A stretch of 64,000 nucleotides of DNA from NCBI RefSeq assembly GCF_003971235.1, contig NZ_CP034661.1:2418001-2482000 (forward strand), given 5' to 3'. The notes below the pieces were generated by a model. It did no database searches. It had not been told where the DNA came from and saw only the letters and a list, made by a program, of their open reading frames with translations. How positions within the stretch are numbered: position 1 is the first letter of the stretch; each line of letters starts with the position of its first letter. Both the position numbers and the translations under genes were made by a program. This DNA comes from Chryseobacterium aureum (GTDB lineage Bacteria; Bacteroidota; Bacteroidia; Flavobacteriales; Weeksellaceae). Below, one piece after another: positions 33,668-43,044 of the stretch.

Positions 33668-35086
33668 TTATTTTGGCTTGTACAATTTGTACATTACAAA
33701 CAAAAAGCCGATCCATATCGGAATCAGAATTACCTGAATTTCCATTCCGGTAATGCTCATCAGTCCTAAAATCAGAACCAGGAAGGCAATACAGATATAA
33801 TTGGATACCGGGTAAAATATTGACGGGAATTTTGACTGAATTCCTTCCGTGCTAATTGATTTTTTAAATTTTAAATGCGTGTAGCATATCATCAGCCAGT
33901 TGATAATCAAAGTGGATACAACCAGAGCCATTAAATATTCAAAAGCTTTTTCCGGCACTAATTTATTAATGATGATACAAATTCCGGCAAAACATGAGGA
34001 GACAATAATAGCGTTGGTAGGAACTGAATTTTTGTTCAGTTTTTTCAGAAATTTGGGAGCATTTCCCTGCTGAGCCAATCCGAAAAGCATTCTGCTGTTA
34101 CTGTAAACACTGCTGTTATATACTGACAGAGCCGCTGTTAAAACAATCAGGTTAAGTACATTGGCAATCAATGTATTGAACTGAATAACTTTACCGAAAA
34201 GGCTGAATTCAAGACCATTCAGATTTTGAAATACCATTACAAACGGGCTGGATCCTTCTGTAATATCTCTCCAGGGACTTAATGAGAATAAAATCACCAA
34301 AGCACCTACATAAAAGATAAGAATTCTGTAGATGACCTGATTGGTTGCCTGCGGAATTGTTTTCTCCGGATTCTTTGCTTCTGCAGCGGTAATACCAATA
34401 AGTTCAAGCCCTCCAAATGAGAACATGATCATTGCCATGGCTGCAAATAACCCGGAATATCCGTTTTCTGTTTTATTGAATAATCCTTTCGGGAAGAACC
34501 CGCCGTCATTCCAAAGATTGGTAATGGTAGCTTTTTCTCCTCCTGTACCGCTTATTAAAAGATATACACCGAAAATAATCATCGCAATAATAGCCACTAC
34601 TTTGATGATGGAAAACCAGAATTCTGTTTCTCCGTACACCTTTACGGATGCAAGGTTAAGCGCATTAATTACAATAAAAAAGAATAAGCTGGAAACCCAT
34701 AGTGGTATTTCCGGCCACCAGAAGTGAATATAATGTCCAATAGCTGTAAGCTCCGCCATACTTACCAGAATATAGAGAATCCAGTAGTTCCACCCGGAGG
34801 CAAATCCCGGGAAATTTCCCCAATATTTGTAGGCAAAGTAGCTAAAGCTTCCCGAAACAGGTTCCTGAACTACCATTTCACCCAGCTGACGCATAATAAA
34901 AAAGGCAATAATTCCAGCCAAAGCATAGCCTAAAATGACGGAAGGGCCTGCCAGTACTGCTGCGGGGCCAATTCCCAGAAACAACCCTGTTCCTATGGCT
35001 CCTCCAAGGGCTATTAATTGTATATGTCGGTTTGTTAATCCTCTAACTAAAGTCTCGTTTTGTCCTGTTTTATTTTCGTTGCTCAT
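33668..35086 (-). CDS. amino-acid permease (APC superfamily, AAT family)
   Basis: A 472-aa inner-membrane amino-acid:proton symporter with 12 predicted helices. The signature RGLTNRHIQLIALGGAIGTGLFLGIGPA is in helix 1. Other family blocks are SFSYFAYKYWGNFPGFASGWNYW, MFSFGGLELIGITAAEAKNPEKTIPQATNQVIYRILIFY and YNSSVYSNSRMLFGLAQQGNAPKFL. These match the AroP/CycA/ProY group, which takes up neutral or aromatic amino acids. The exact substrate cannot be told by eye. Monocistronic with its own terminator. Confidence 0.93.
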   Translation of the reverse strand: MSNENKTGQNETLVRGLTNRHIQLIALGGAIGTGLFLGIGPAAVLAGPSVILGYALAGIIAFFIMRQLGEMVVQEPVSGSFSYFAYKYWGNFPGFASGWNYWILYILVSMAELTAIGHYIHFWWPEIPLWVSSLFFFIVINALNLASVKVYGETEFWFSIIKVVAIIAMIIFGVYLLISGTGGEKATITNLWNDGGFFPKGLFNKTENGYSGLFAAMAMIMFSFGGLELIGITAAEAKNPEKTIPQATNQVIYRILIFYVGALVILFSLSPWRDITEGSSPFVMVFQNLNGLEFSLFGKVIQFNTLIANVLNLIVLTAALSVYNSSVYSNSRMLFGLAQQGNAPKFLKKLNKNSVPTNAIIVSSCFAGICIIINKLVPEKAFEYLMALVVSTLIINWLMICYTHLKFKKSISTEGIQSKFPSIFYPVSNYICIAFLVLILGLMSITGMEIQVILIPIWIGFLFVMYKLYKPK

Positions 35087-35232
35087 TGAATGAATTATTC
35101 GGTCGCTAAATATATAAAAACTTTTCAGAGAAATTCACATTCCATGGGGTAAATTGAGAATCCTGTATTAACCGTTCAACAAAGCATCTTTTCCCTTTTC
35201 ATCTATGCTGCTGAACTCCAAAACATAATTAA

Positions 35233-35273
35233 AAAAACAGGTTTGAACCTGATAGGTTCAAACCTGTTTTTTG
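35233..35273 (-). terminator. rho-independent terminator of the second C1q-like gene
   Basis: Perfect 19-bp stem (35233-35251 with 35255-35273), GAT loop, T-rich on both strands; 17 nt beyond the stop. Confidence 0.9.
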
Positions 35274-35290
35274 ACTATATCAATAATCTG

Positions 35291-36229
35291 TTAATTGGCA
35301 ATTTTGTATCCGTAAATGGAGGTTGACGTCACCTGATACTGAGGTCCTCCTCCAATTAACTGAGCAGCGGAGGCCATACTTACAGTTTCATCTTTATTCA
35401 AATGAACCACTGCAGAAACAATACCGGGTGCGAAAATTCCCGGATTGGTATGAAGGTTCTGTACCAGCTGATTGTTAGGCGTAGTGGCAAAATTCTTTAC
35501 AAGATACAACACACACCATGCAAAGCCCGGCTGGCCTGAAATCTCTGAATTATCAAATTGGGCAGAGCCATAGATCATATAATACCCTTCTGTGGGGGCT
35601 TTGAATCTTCCTGATGATAAATCCAATACATTTCCTGTATTGATGGCCATTCCCTGGTTATACTTGATTTCTGTTTTTTGCCATGTTGGCCCCGTGGTGG
35701 CTGTACAGGTTTGTTTAAATGCATTCTGTTGGGCGGAAGAAAAAAGATAGGTCTGATTCACAGAAGGCATACTGTTCGAGCTTGAAACTAAAACCAGCTC
35801 CCATGTTGCCCCGGTAACGGCTCCTTTATTAACCAGGAATGCATAATATCCGGCGGGAACTGTAATGGAAGGTACACCTCCACCTCCGCTCTGATCATCA
35901 ATCAATTCAGAGCCGTTGGCTGAAATAGTAAGTGTTGCTAAGCCTGTATTTTTAAAATGATAGGTACGTCCTGCAAAATTACCTGCCCCGTTAACTGCGG
36001 CCGGCAGAGTTAATGTACCATCCGCAATTCCGTTATAGGCAATATAATAATCATCAGCTCCTACAGTACCGCTAGTGGATATCATTCTATATGTTGCAGC
36101 AAATGAGCCGTTAACCGTAAGGTTACTGCCTGGATTGGCAGTATTAATACCTACATTTCCTACCTGAGCCTTTACAGAGATACAGTTAAAACCTGCCAAA
36201 ACGGCAATAAATAGCATCTTTTTTTTCAT
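35291..36229 (-). CDS. secreted C1q-like domain protein, second copy
   Basis: A 312-aa exported protein; the ATG at 36229 is chosen because it begins the signal peptide (MKKKMLFIAVLAGFNCISVKAQ). It has one NVGINTANPGSNLTVNG repeat at about residues 25-41, a beta-rich middle (GTLTLPAAVNGAG, SELIDDQSGGGGVPSITVPAGYYAFL), and a C-terminal C1q/TNF-like jelly roll of about 140 aa (RFKAPTEGYYMIYGSAQF, HLNKDETVSMASAAQL, STSIYGYKI). The architecture matches the protein at 5465-6523, but the middle region differs. It is probably surface-exposed; binding partner unknown. Confidence 0.8.
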   Translation of the reverse strand: MKKKMLFIAVLAGFNCISVKAQVGNVGINTANPGSNLTVNGSFAATYRMISTSGTVGADDYYIAYNGIADGTLTLPAAVNGAGNFAGRTYHFKNTGLATLTISANGSELIDDQSGGGGVPSITVPAGYYAFLVNKGAVTGATWELVLVSSSNSMPSVNQTYLFSSAQQNAFKQTCTATTGPTWQKTEIKYNQGMAINTGNVLDLSSGRFKAPTEGYYMIYGSAQFDNSEISGQPGFAWCVLYLVKNFATTPNNQLVQNLHTNPGIFAPGIVSAVVHLNKDETVSMASAAQLIGGGPQYQVTSTSIYGYKIAN

Positions 36230-36408
36230 AAGTAAATACGTATTTAGAAAGTACTGAAATCTATTGTACCCACTTTTGTCCTTCCGGATAGTCAATAGAA
36301 ATTTTCAAAGTACTAACCTACTGCGAAAGCTGAACTTTCAACGTAAAGATCCTGTACGCATTTTTCCACAAACCTGTAAGGATATTATGACATTCAAAAA
36401 TATCCGGC

Positions 36409-37023
36409 TTAATGTATTTCATTATAAATTTCCAGCAGCTCAACAAGATTGGAAATTTTTAATTTCTGATACACTCTTCTTTTATAAGTTCCCACGGTGG
36501 ATTCTTCAATATTAAGAGCGTTCGCAATTTCAAGATTTCCGTTTCCTTTTGCAAGAAGGTTAAAGATCTGCCGTTCCCGTTCAGACAAATTTTCAACGGC
36601 ATTTCTCTTTTTATTTCCTTTCAGCAATTCATTCATGATCTCCGGAGTATAATAAAATCCATCTTTAAAAAGAGATTCAATTGCTTTAACAAAATGATCC
36701 GGGTCGCTCTGCTTGTTCAAGAAGCCGTTCGCACCTTCTTCAATATACTGTAAGGCAATATTTTCTTTATAGGAGGTAAATATTAGTATGAGACTACCCT
36801 CAGAGATTCCTTTTATCTCTTTGATCATTGATTTGAAAATGCTTCCGGGAAGTTCAATATCAAGAATAATTAAATCATACTTTGCCGATTCTATTTTCTT
36901 CTTTGCTTCACTGTAGGTTTCTGCAAAATCCACTTCACAATAATTTAAATTTTTCTCCAGAATCATCGCTGTTCCAATTCTTACCACATGATGATCATCT
37001 GCAATGAGTATTTTTTTTGTCAT
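36409..37023 (-). CDS. NarL/LuxR-type response regulator
   Basis: A 204-aa two-component regulator. The receiver domain has acidic pair Asp9/Asp10, phospho-acceptor Asp55 in LIILDIELPG, FTSYKE and a final conserved Lys in FLNKQSD. The LuxR helix-turn-helix is at about 142-200 (LSERERQIFNLLAKGNGNLEIANALNIEESTVGTYKRRVYQKLKI). Its ATG overlaps the sensor-kinase stop (ATGA), so the pair is translated together and surely is a cognate system. Confidence 0.95.
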   Translation of the reverse strand: MTKKILIADDHHVVRIGTAMILEKNLNYCEVDFAETYSEAKKKIESAKYDLIILDIELPGSIFKSMIKEIKGISEGSLILIFTSYKENIALQYIEEGANGFLNKQSDPDHFVKAIESLFKDGFYYTPEIMNELLKGNKKRNAVENLSERERQIFNLLAKGNGNLEIANALNIEESTVGTYKRRVYQKLKISNLVELLEIYNEIH

Positions 37024-39986
37024 ATTTTAATAAGGATTTTAATAATGGTTCCTTTCGGGGTATTTTGATGTATAGTCATTTCTGAATGAATTTTCATCAG
37101 CAGCTGAACAACCATATGAAGACCTAACCCGTAATTTTTGAAAATCATTTGTTTATTTTCTTTTTCCTTAAAAAGCCCGGAATAGTAGTTTCTCTGTTCA
37201 TCAGACATTCCATTTCCTGTATCACTAATACTGATTTCCATATGGGATTGAGTGAAAGCTGATGTGATGGTAATCTCTCCCTCCAAAGTATTTTTCACAG
37301 CATTATCTATAATATTATGGAAAACCGCAAGAAGAATGTTTTTATTGACTGAAGTTTTCAGCTGGTGATCACAAAAATTATAGATAAATGTATTTTTCTG
37401 CCCTGCAATTTCTTCAAAAAGTAATCTTTTGGTTTCAATAAGATCATACACAGAGTATTCTTCTCCAGCTCTATTCTCCTGTTTATAAAGCTCTGTATAC
37501 TCCTTCAGGCTTAACGTGAATTTATACAGTTGCTCTGAAGTTTTATAGATGCTGTCAAAATATTTTTTCTGTGTTCTCAGATCCAGAGTCTGGTTGAGCT
37601 CCTGCGAAAGAAGGGCAATAAATTTCACAGGGGTGGTAATATCATGGCTAATACTTTCTACCAGTTTTTTTTGATAATCGGATTCATTTTTAAGTTTGTT
37701 ATTGGTGTCAAGCAATTCTTTATCTTTATGAACAAGGATATTTTTCAGCGCTTTATTTTTCAGTCTCAAAAAATTGGTTCTCATCTGCACTATCACCAAT
37801 ACAATGAAAATACAAATGCCTGCCAACAGGATTTTAAAGAGGAGGGTCTGATAAAAGTAGGCTTCTACCTCTACAGGAATTGTTTTATAAACAAATGTTC
37901 CTGATTTGGAAGATAAAAAGCGAACGAGCAGATGGTAGGTTCCTGGATCCAGATTCCCCAACCGGAATGTTTTATCACTTTTTATATTCACCCATGGACG
38001 GTCTTCATTATCCAGTTTTGCCTGTAAATAAATATTTTCAAGATCAGAATAATAAGGAATATCTATATAAACCTCAGCATTTTTATAGCCACATTCCAGA
38101 AAGATTTTATCTTTAAGCTGAATCATCTTCCCTTTTATTTTTGCCCTTTCCAGATATATATCTTCCGTTGCCGGATAATAAGTCCCCACCTTTTCAGGGT
38201 CAAAAAATACAAAACCCTCCATGGAAGGAAATACAAAACTTCCATCCTCTAATACATGAGTACACGGATTGGCACTACCGTTGAATTCATTATTGAGCAA
38301 CCCCTGATTTTTGGTATACCGATAATAAGTGATGCTTCCTTTCGGAGCTTTCATATACTGTAAAAGAACATTTTTATTGACTTTGAACAAACCATTATTG
38401 GAAGAAATCCATAAATTCGATTTCTTATCCTCCAGCAAAGAATGAGCATTAGCCAGAAAATCATTTTTATCGGACGGAACCCTGATCGTTTTTTGACCCT
38501 TGATCCAATAAAAACCTCTGTTATAAGTCGTAAACCAGACATTCCCATCTTTCGTCCGGATAATCTGTTTTACAGGAAGACCTTTTCCGATCATTTTCAC
38601 TATTCTATTTCCGGCAAGGGAATAAACATAGATTCCACCGCTGGTTCCAAGATAAAGAAGATCCTGATTATATCTTAAAACAGCATCTACATTATCTTTA
38701 CAGGGAATGATTTTTTCAATATCTTTAAACTGATCATTCTTAAAAATACAGAGGGAAGATGCTTTTCCACTGACCAGCGATGCCATATATAATCCTCCGC
38801 TTTTATACAGACCATCAATTTCTTTATTTTTAAAAGCAATGGAATCATATTTTGTAAATCCTGTATTCTTATACCTTATATGGATAGAATTATTTTCCCG
38901 GTACACCAAATTCCCAACATCATCCTCCAAGGTATACCGTTTATCATAAGATTGGGCAGCCGGAAATACTCTTTCTGAAGTATGCTGAAAGTATCTGATC
39001 CCTTCCTGGGTCAGCACAGAATTACCACCATAAGGAATCGCTGCATAACAGACCTCATCCTGATAGGGCAAGTTTTTTCTGGAAACAGAGAAATCAGAAA
39101 GACTTAGAATCTTAAGTCCATTAATAGAACTCCCGATGTACAGCTTCCGCAGTATCTCATCATAAAACATTGCCCCTGAAATCTCTTTATCAATATCCCT
39201 ATATTCCAGCAGGTAAGTGAGTTTTAATTTTCCATCTGAAAATACACTCCTGTATATTTTACCATGGTTAATCATAAATACCTGTCCGGTAATCTGCTGC
39301 CAATAGATTTTTGTTTCAGGATCGGTATAAATGGGCGGAGCACTGATATAAGAATATTTTCCCTGATACAATTGAAGTATTTTTTTATTTTCAATATCAG
39401 CGGCAAAAGCATAATCTCCATGAATGAATAACCTTCTTAATTTGCTGCGGGAAAACTTCAGAGGGAGCTCAGTATTCTTTTTACTTTTATTATCAGTGTA
39501 AGTAATTCCGTTATTTTCAAAATAATATGTACCTGTATTTAGCTTGACAAAGTAAGAATCTATATAAGAAACAAATCTTACAGTAACATTATTTTTCACA
39601 AGCTGTTTATAGACTTTCTGATTTGCTGTTCCTTCCGGGCCGGTAACCTGGCCGGATGATACTGCGCCGGGTTTTCTTTGAGAAATCAGAAGAAGATCTT
39701 TTTCAGAAGCATTAAAAATAGTGATCCGGTCTTTCTGTATGCTTCCAAAGAAATCACCAAAGCTTAAATTTTTGAATGCAAAATTTCTGTACTGTACAAA
39801 ATTACTCCCATCATACCGTACAATTCTACCTTCCATAGACAGCCAGATAAAACCATATTTATCCTTTACAATATCCTTGATGCTATTTTGTGGCAGACCA
39901 TTATCCGTGTTATACCATTGGATAGTATAGTTTTGCCCGTAGATGCTTAGAAAAAACAAAAATGAAATAAAGTAAAGAAGTTTCAT
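37020..39986 (-). CDS. sensor histidine kinase with periplasmic beta-propeller
   Basis: A 988-aa membrane sensor. The signal peptide is MKLLYFISFLFFLSIYGQ. About 650 residues of two-component-regulator propeller repeats follow (IQWYNTDNGLPQNSIKDIVKDKYGFIWLSMEGRIVRYDG at the start, later DGNVWFTTYNRGFYWI, KSNLWISSNNGLFKV), then a Y_Y_Y-like domain and a membrane helix LFKILLAGICIFIVLVIVQM. The kinase core has the H box LVESISHDITTPVKF with His781, the N box FHNIIDNAVKN and the G box ISDTGNGMSD / KNYGLGLHMV. It lacks the fused receiver and AraC domains of hybrid two-component systems, the regulator being a separate gene. Start: ATG at 39986, with ATG 40001 possible. Confidence 0.92.
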   Translation of the reverse strand: MKLLYFISFLFFLSIYGQNYTIQWYNTDNGLPQNSIKDIVKDKYGFIWLSMEGRIVRYDGSNFVQYRNFAFKNLSFGDFFGSIQKDRITIFNASEKDLLLISQRKPGAVSSGQVTGPEGTANQKVYKQLVKNNVTVRFVSYIDSYFVKLNTGTYYFENNGITYTDNKSKKNTELPLKFSRSKLRRLFIHGDYAFAADIENKKILQLYQGKYSYISAPPIYTDPETKIYWQQITGQVFMINHGKIYRSVFSDGKLKLTYLLEYRDIDKEISGAMFYDEILRKLYIGSSINGLKILSLSDFSVSRKNLPYQDEVCYAAIPYGGNSVLTQEGIRYFQHTSERVFPAAQSYDKRYTLEDDVGNLVYRENNSIHIRYKNTGFTKYDSIAFKNKEIDGLYKSGGLYMASLVSGKASSLCIFKNDQFKDIEKIIPCKDNVDAVLRYNQDLLYLGTSGGIYVYSLAGNRIVKMIGKGLPVKQIIRTKDGNVWFTTYNRGFYWIKGQKTIRVPSDKNDFLANAHSLLEDKKSNLWISSNNGLFKVNKNVLLQYMKAPKGSITYYRYTKNQGLLNNEFNGSANPCTHVLEDGSFVFPSMEGFVFFDPEKVGTYYPATEDIYLERAKIKGKMIQLKDKIFLECGYKNAEVYIDIPYYSDLENIYLQAKLDNEDRPWVNIKSDKTFRLGNLDPGTYHLLVRFLSSKSGTFVYKTIPVEVEAYFYQTLLFKILLAGICIFIVLVIVQMRTNFLRLKNKALKNILVHKDKELLDTNNKLKNESDYQKKLVESISHDITTPVKFIALLSQELNQTLDLRTQKKYFDSIYKTSEQLYKFTLSLKEYTELYKQENRAGEEYSVYDLIETKRLLFEEIAGQKNTFIYNFCDHQLKTSVNKNILLAVFHNIIDNAVKNTLEGEITITSAFTQSHMEISISDTGNGMSDEQRNYYSGLFKEKENKQMIFKNYGLGLHMVVQLLMKIHSEMTIHQNTPKGTIIKILIKI

Positions 39987-40012
39987 CCAGTAGGGCCGCA
40001 TTATATTTAAGA

Positions 40013-40020
40013 CAAATATA
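40013..40020 (-). promoter_or_regulatory. TATATTTG -7 box for the sensor-regulator operon
   Basis: Exact TAnnTTTG on the minus strand, 26 nt before the ATG at 39986. It excludes the start at 40034. A perfect DnaA box (40050-40058) and a one-mismatch box (40072-40080) lie just upstream. Confidence 0.5.
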
Positions 40021-40196
40021 TTATAGAAAAACATAACAATTGTAAATATTTATCCACAATAATGTGAATTTTTATCTACATAATTATTTATTAATACTAT
40101 ATCGATTGTAATAAATTTGAAAAACTATTGCTTGTTCCCTATCAATGGCATTATCAGGCTTATACTAAAAACACATCCTGTCAGAACACAAACAAA

Positions 40197-40230
40197 GATC
40201 TCCTTCAACAGATGAAGGAGATCACTTTTT
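40197..40230. terminator. rho-independent hairpin, either direction
   Basis: 11-bp stem GATCTCCTTCA / TGAAGGAGATC with an ACAGA loop. The plus-strand side continues into ACTTTTTT, the minus-strand side into TTTGTTTG. It could end the XRE gene (minus) or a short plus-strand RNA from the TAAATTTG box at 40112-40119. Confidence 0.7.
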
Positions 40231-40267
40231 TATATGTCTACAGAATGTCAAACAGAAAAACTGAAGC

Positions 40268-40561
40268 CTACAAAAACTCTTTCGGAACCGAAATATTATT
40301 CTTTTTCATGTATTCCAAAAGGTTTTGATATTTATCTTCATATTCATCATTTCCACACTTATGCGAAATACTACAGATGTCGGATGGTTTGATGTCTAAA
40401 ATATCTGAGATCTTCGTCAGTATCTCCAAGTTAATCTTCACCTTGGAATTCTCAATATCGGAATATGCCTTTTGGGAAATGCCCATTTCAAACGCCATGT
40501 ATTCCTGCGTAAGATCTCTGCTCCTACGTATTTTCCTGATATTTTGTCCACATACTTTCAT
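40268..40561 (-). CDS. XRE family helix-turn-helix regulator
   Basis: A 97-aa DNA-binding protein. Residues 6-62 form an XRE domain (IRKIRRSRDLTQEYMAFEMGISQKAYSDIENSKVKINLEILTKISDILDI), followed by a short helical tail. The starting MKVCGQNIRKIR is compact. It lies upstream of the sensor-kinase operon in the same direction but with its own terminator. ccoNO is divergent with about 180 nt between, so oxidase control is possible but unproven. Confidence 0.9.
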   Translation of the reverse strand: MKVCGQNIRKIRRSRDLTQEYMAFEMGISQKAYSDIENSKVKINLEILTKISDILDIKPSDICSISHKCGNDEYEDKYQNLLEYMKKNNISVPKEFL

Positions 40562-40745
40562 CGTTTTTGTTTTAGTAGTTTTCGGTATATTTTAGAAGAT
40601 TAGCTATTAGCCTCTAACAAAGTTAATAAATACCTTTGGCAAAACATTATACACGTTACATGATATTTATTTTCAACATAAAAAAGACTTAAAAATACGC
40701 CTTTTTTCGGGGAAAATATCACTTCGGTAAACACTATTGGAATTT

Positions 40746-43025
40746 ATGGAGACGCAAAAATTTAATTATGACAATAATATTGTCAGAGCATTCCTCTATG
40801 CGACTGTCGCATTCGGACTTGTAGGATTTCTGCTGGGGCTTACAGCTGCATTGATGCTTTTTTATCCTGAATTGCCTGAATTTTTATTCGGTACGGATGA
40901 CACAACTATTAAAAGCCTGGCTTCGGGTAATATTCAGGGGCTGATTAATACTCAGGGAGCGATGGGCTTCGGGAGAATCAGAATGCTTCATACCAGTGCT
41001 GTCATATTTGCTTTTGTCTGTAACTCCTTTTTCTGCGGTGCTTACTACAGTATGCAGAGACTTCTTAAAACCAGAATGTACAGTGATACACTTTCGTGGC
41101 TTCACTTCTGGTCCTGGCAGTTTATGATTGTAACGGTAGTGATCACCTTCCTTATGGGAATCAATACTTCTAAAGAATATGCCGAACACGAATGGCCTAT
41201 TGATATCTTAATTGCATTCTCATGGATCATTTTCGGAATCAATATGTTCGGAACGATTGCCAAGAGAAGAGTGAGACACTTGTATGTAGCCATCTGGTTC
41301 TATATCGCCACCTGGATCGCTGTAGCGATGCTTCACATCTTCAACAATCTGGAGGTTCCGTTATCTTTCACAAGCTGGAAATCCTATTCTATATATGCAG
41401 GGGTAAAAGATGCATTAGTACAATGGTGGTATGGGCACAATGCAGTAGCATTTGTATTAACCACTCCTGTATTGGGTCTGATGTATTATTTTATGCCCAA
41501 AGCAGCTCAGCGACCGGTATTCTCATACAAACTATCCATTATTCACTTCTGGTCGCTGATCTTTGTATACCTTTGGGCAGGACCTCACCACCTTCAGTAT
41601 ACAGCTTTGCCTGCTTGGGCACAGGCGGTGGGAACAGGTTTCTCTATCATGCTGATTGCACCCTCATGGGGAGGAATGCTGAACGGTCTTCTTACCCTAA
41701 GAGGAGCCTGGGATAAAGTAAGAGAAAACCCGATTCTGAAATTCTTTGTAGTGGCTGTTACTTGCTACGGTATGGCTACTTTCGAAGGACCTTTATTAGC
41801 TACAAAATCATTAAATAAAATTGGTCACTATACCGACTGGGTGATTGGCCACGTACACTTAGGAGCACTTGGATGGAATGGTTTCATGGCATTCGGGGTG
41901 GTATATTATCTGGTGCCGATCATGTGGAGAACATCCCTTTGGTCTAAAAAGCTTGCCAACTGGCACTTCTGGCTGGGAACATTAGGTATTATCTTTTATG
42001 CCGTGCCTATGTATATTTCAGGATTTACACAGGGATTAATGTGGAAGCAGTTCAATCCGGACGGAACGTTATTATGGAAAAACTGGCTGGATACGGTAAC
42101 AGCAATTATTCCCTACTTTAAAATGAGATTCCTTGGAGGCGTTCTGTATTTATCCGGAGCAATTTTAATGGTGATCAATGTGATCAAAACGATTAAAGCC
42201 GGTTCATTCCAGAAAAATGTTCCTGCGGAGGCTCCTGCATTAGCCAATATCGGAACTTCAAGAAAAGAAGGTGAAGGCGTGCACCTTTGGCTGGAAAGAA
42301 CACCTACCCTGCTTTCGGTATTAGCCTTCATTACCATAGCAATTGGTGGACTGGTGGAAATTGTTCCCACCCTATCCCTGAAGCAGAGTGTTCCCACAAT
42401 TTCAGCAGTAAAACCTTATACACCACTGGAGCTTGAAGGGAGAGACTTATATATCCGTGAAGGCTGTAACTCCTGCCACTCTCAGATGATCAGACCTTTC
42501 CGTGATGAGGTGGTAAGATTTGAAGGAAAAAACGGACAGTATTCCAAAGCGGGAGAATTCGTATATGACAGACCCTTTTTATGGGGATCTAAAAGAACAG
42601 GACCGGATCTGCACAGAGAAGGAGGAAGAAACCCGGATTCATGGCACTTCAAACATATGTACAACCCAAGAATTACATCTGCCGGTTCTATCATGCCACG
42701 TTTCCCATGGTTAATTACCAATAAACTGGACAAAACACAAATGGTGGATAAAATGAAACTGATGAAAAATGCCTTCGATGTTCCTTATACAAAAGCTCAG
42801 ATAGATTCTGCCAGCCAATGGGCAGATAACCAGTCGAAAGCCATTGTACAGAGAATTTACGCTGAAGCAACGGATGTAAAAGATCAGATGATCAAAGAGA
42901 AAACAGCAAAAGGATCTTCTTTTGTACCGCTTGAACAAAGAGAAATTGTAGCAATGATCGCTTATCTGCAGAGATTAGGTACAGACATTAAAACAACCCA
43001 GGTACAAACCGCAAGTGTAGAGTAA
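40746..43025 (+). CDS. ccoNO: cbb3-type cytochrome c oxidase, fused subunits I and II (CcoN-CcoO)
   Basis: Catalytic core of a high-affinity terminal oxidase in the inner membrane, 759 aa. The CcoN part (about 1-500) has the expected helices and haem/CuB histidines in RMLHTSAVIFAF, QWWYGHNAVAFVL, WAGPHHLQYTALP and GHVHLGALGWNGFM. It is fused to CcoO, with haem c motif CNSCH at 574-578 and SAGSIMPRFPWL holding the axial Met. Fusion of N and O is common in Bacteroidota. The ATG at 40746 (METQKFNYDNN) is preferred over a TTG 9 nt upstream. ccoP follows after 19 nt. Confidence 0.97.
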   Translation: METQKFNYDNNIVRAFLYATVAFGLVGFLLGLTAALMLFYPELPEFLFGTDDTTIKSLASGNIQGLINTQGAMGFGRIRMLHTSAVIFAFVCNSFFCGAYYSMQRLLKTRMYSDTLSWLHFWSWQFMIVTVVITFLMGINTSKEYAEHEWPIDILIAFSWIIFGINMFGTIAKRRVRHLYVAIWFYIATWIAVAMLHIFNNLEVPLSFTSWKSYSIYAGVKDALVQWWYGHNAVAFVLTTPVLGLMYYFMPKAAQRPVFSYKLSIIHFWSLIFVYLWAGPHHLQYTALPAWAQAVGTGFSIMLIAPSWGGMLNGLLTLRGAWDKVRENPILKFFVVAVTCYGMATFEGPLLATKSLNKIGHYTDWVIGHVHLGALGWNGFMAFGVVYYLVPIMWRTSLWSKKLANWHFWLGTLGIIFYAVPMYISGFTQGLMWKQFNPDGTLLWKNWLDTVTAIIPYFKMRFLGGVLYLSGAILMVINVIKTIKAGSFQKNVPAEAPALANIGTSRKEGEGVHLWLERTPTLLSVLAFITIAIGGLVEIVPTLSLKQSVPTISAVKPYTPLELEGRDLYIREGCNSCHSQMIRPFRDEVVRFEGKNGQYSKAGEFVYDRPFLWGSKRTGPDLHREGGRNPDSWHFKHMYNPRITSAGSIMPRFPWLITNKLDKTQMVDKMKLMKNAFDVPYTKAQIDSASQWADNQSKAIVQRIYAEATDVKDQMIKEKTAKGSSFVPLEQREIVAMIAYLQRLGTDIKTTQVQTASVE

Positions 43026-43044
43026 CATTTAAAATTGAACTGCA

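Noticed and set aside
40128..40328. 66-codon plus-strand frame
   Set aside because: Runs through the hairpin at 40197-40230 and antisense into the XRE gene; no protein character.
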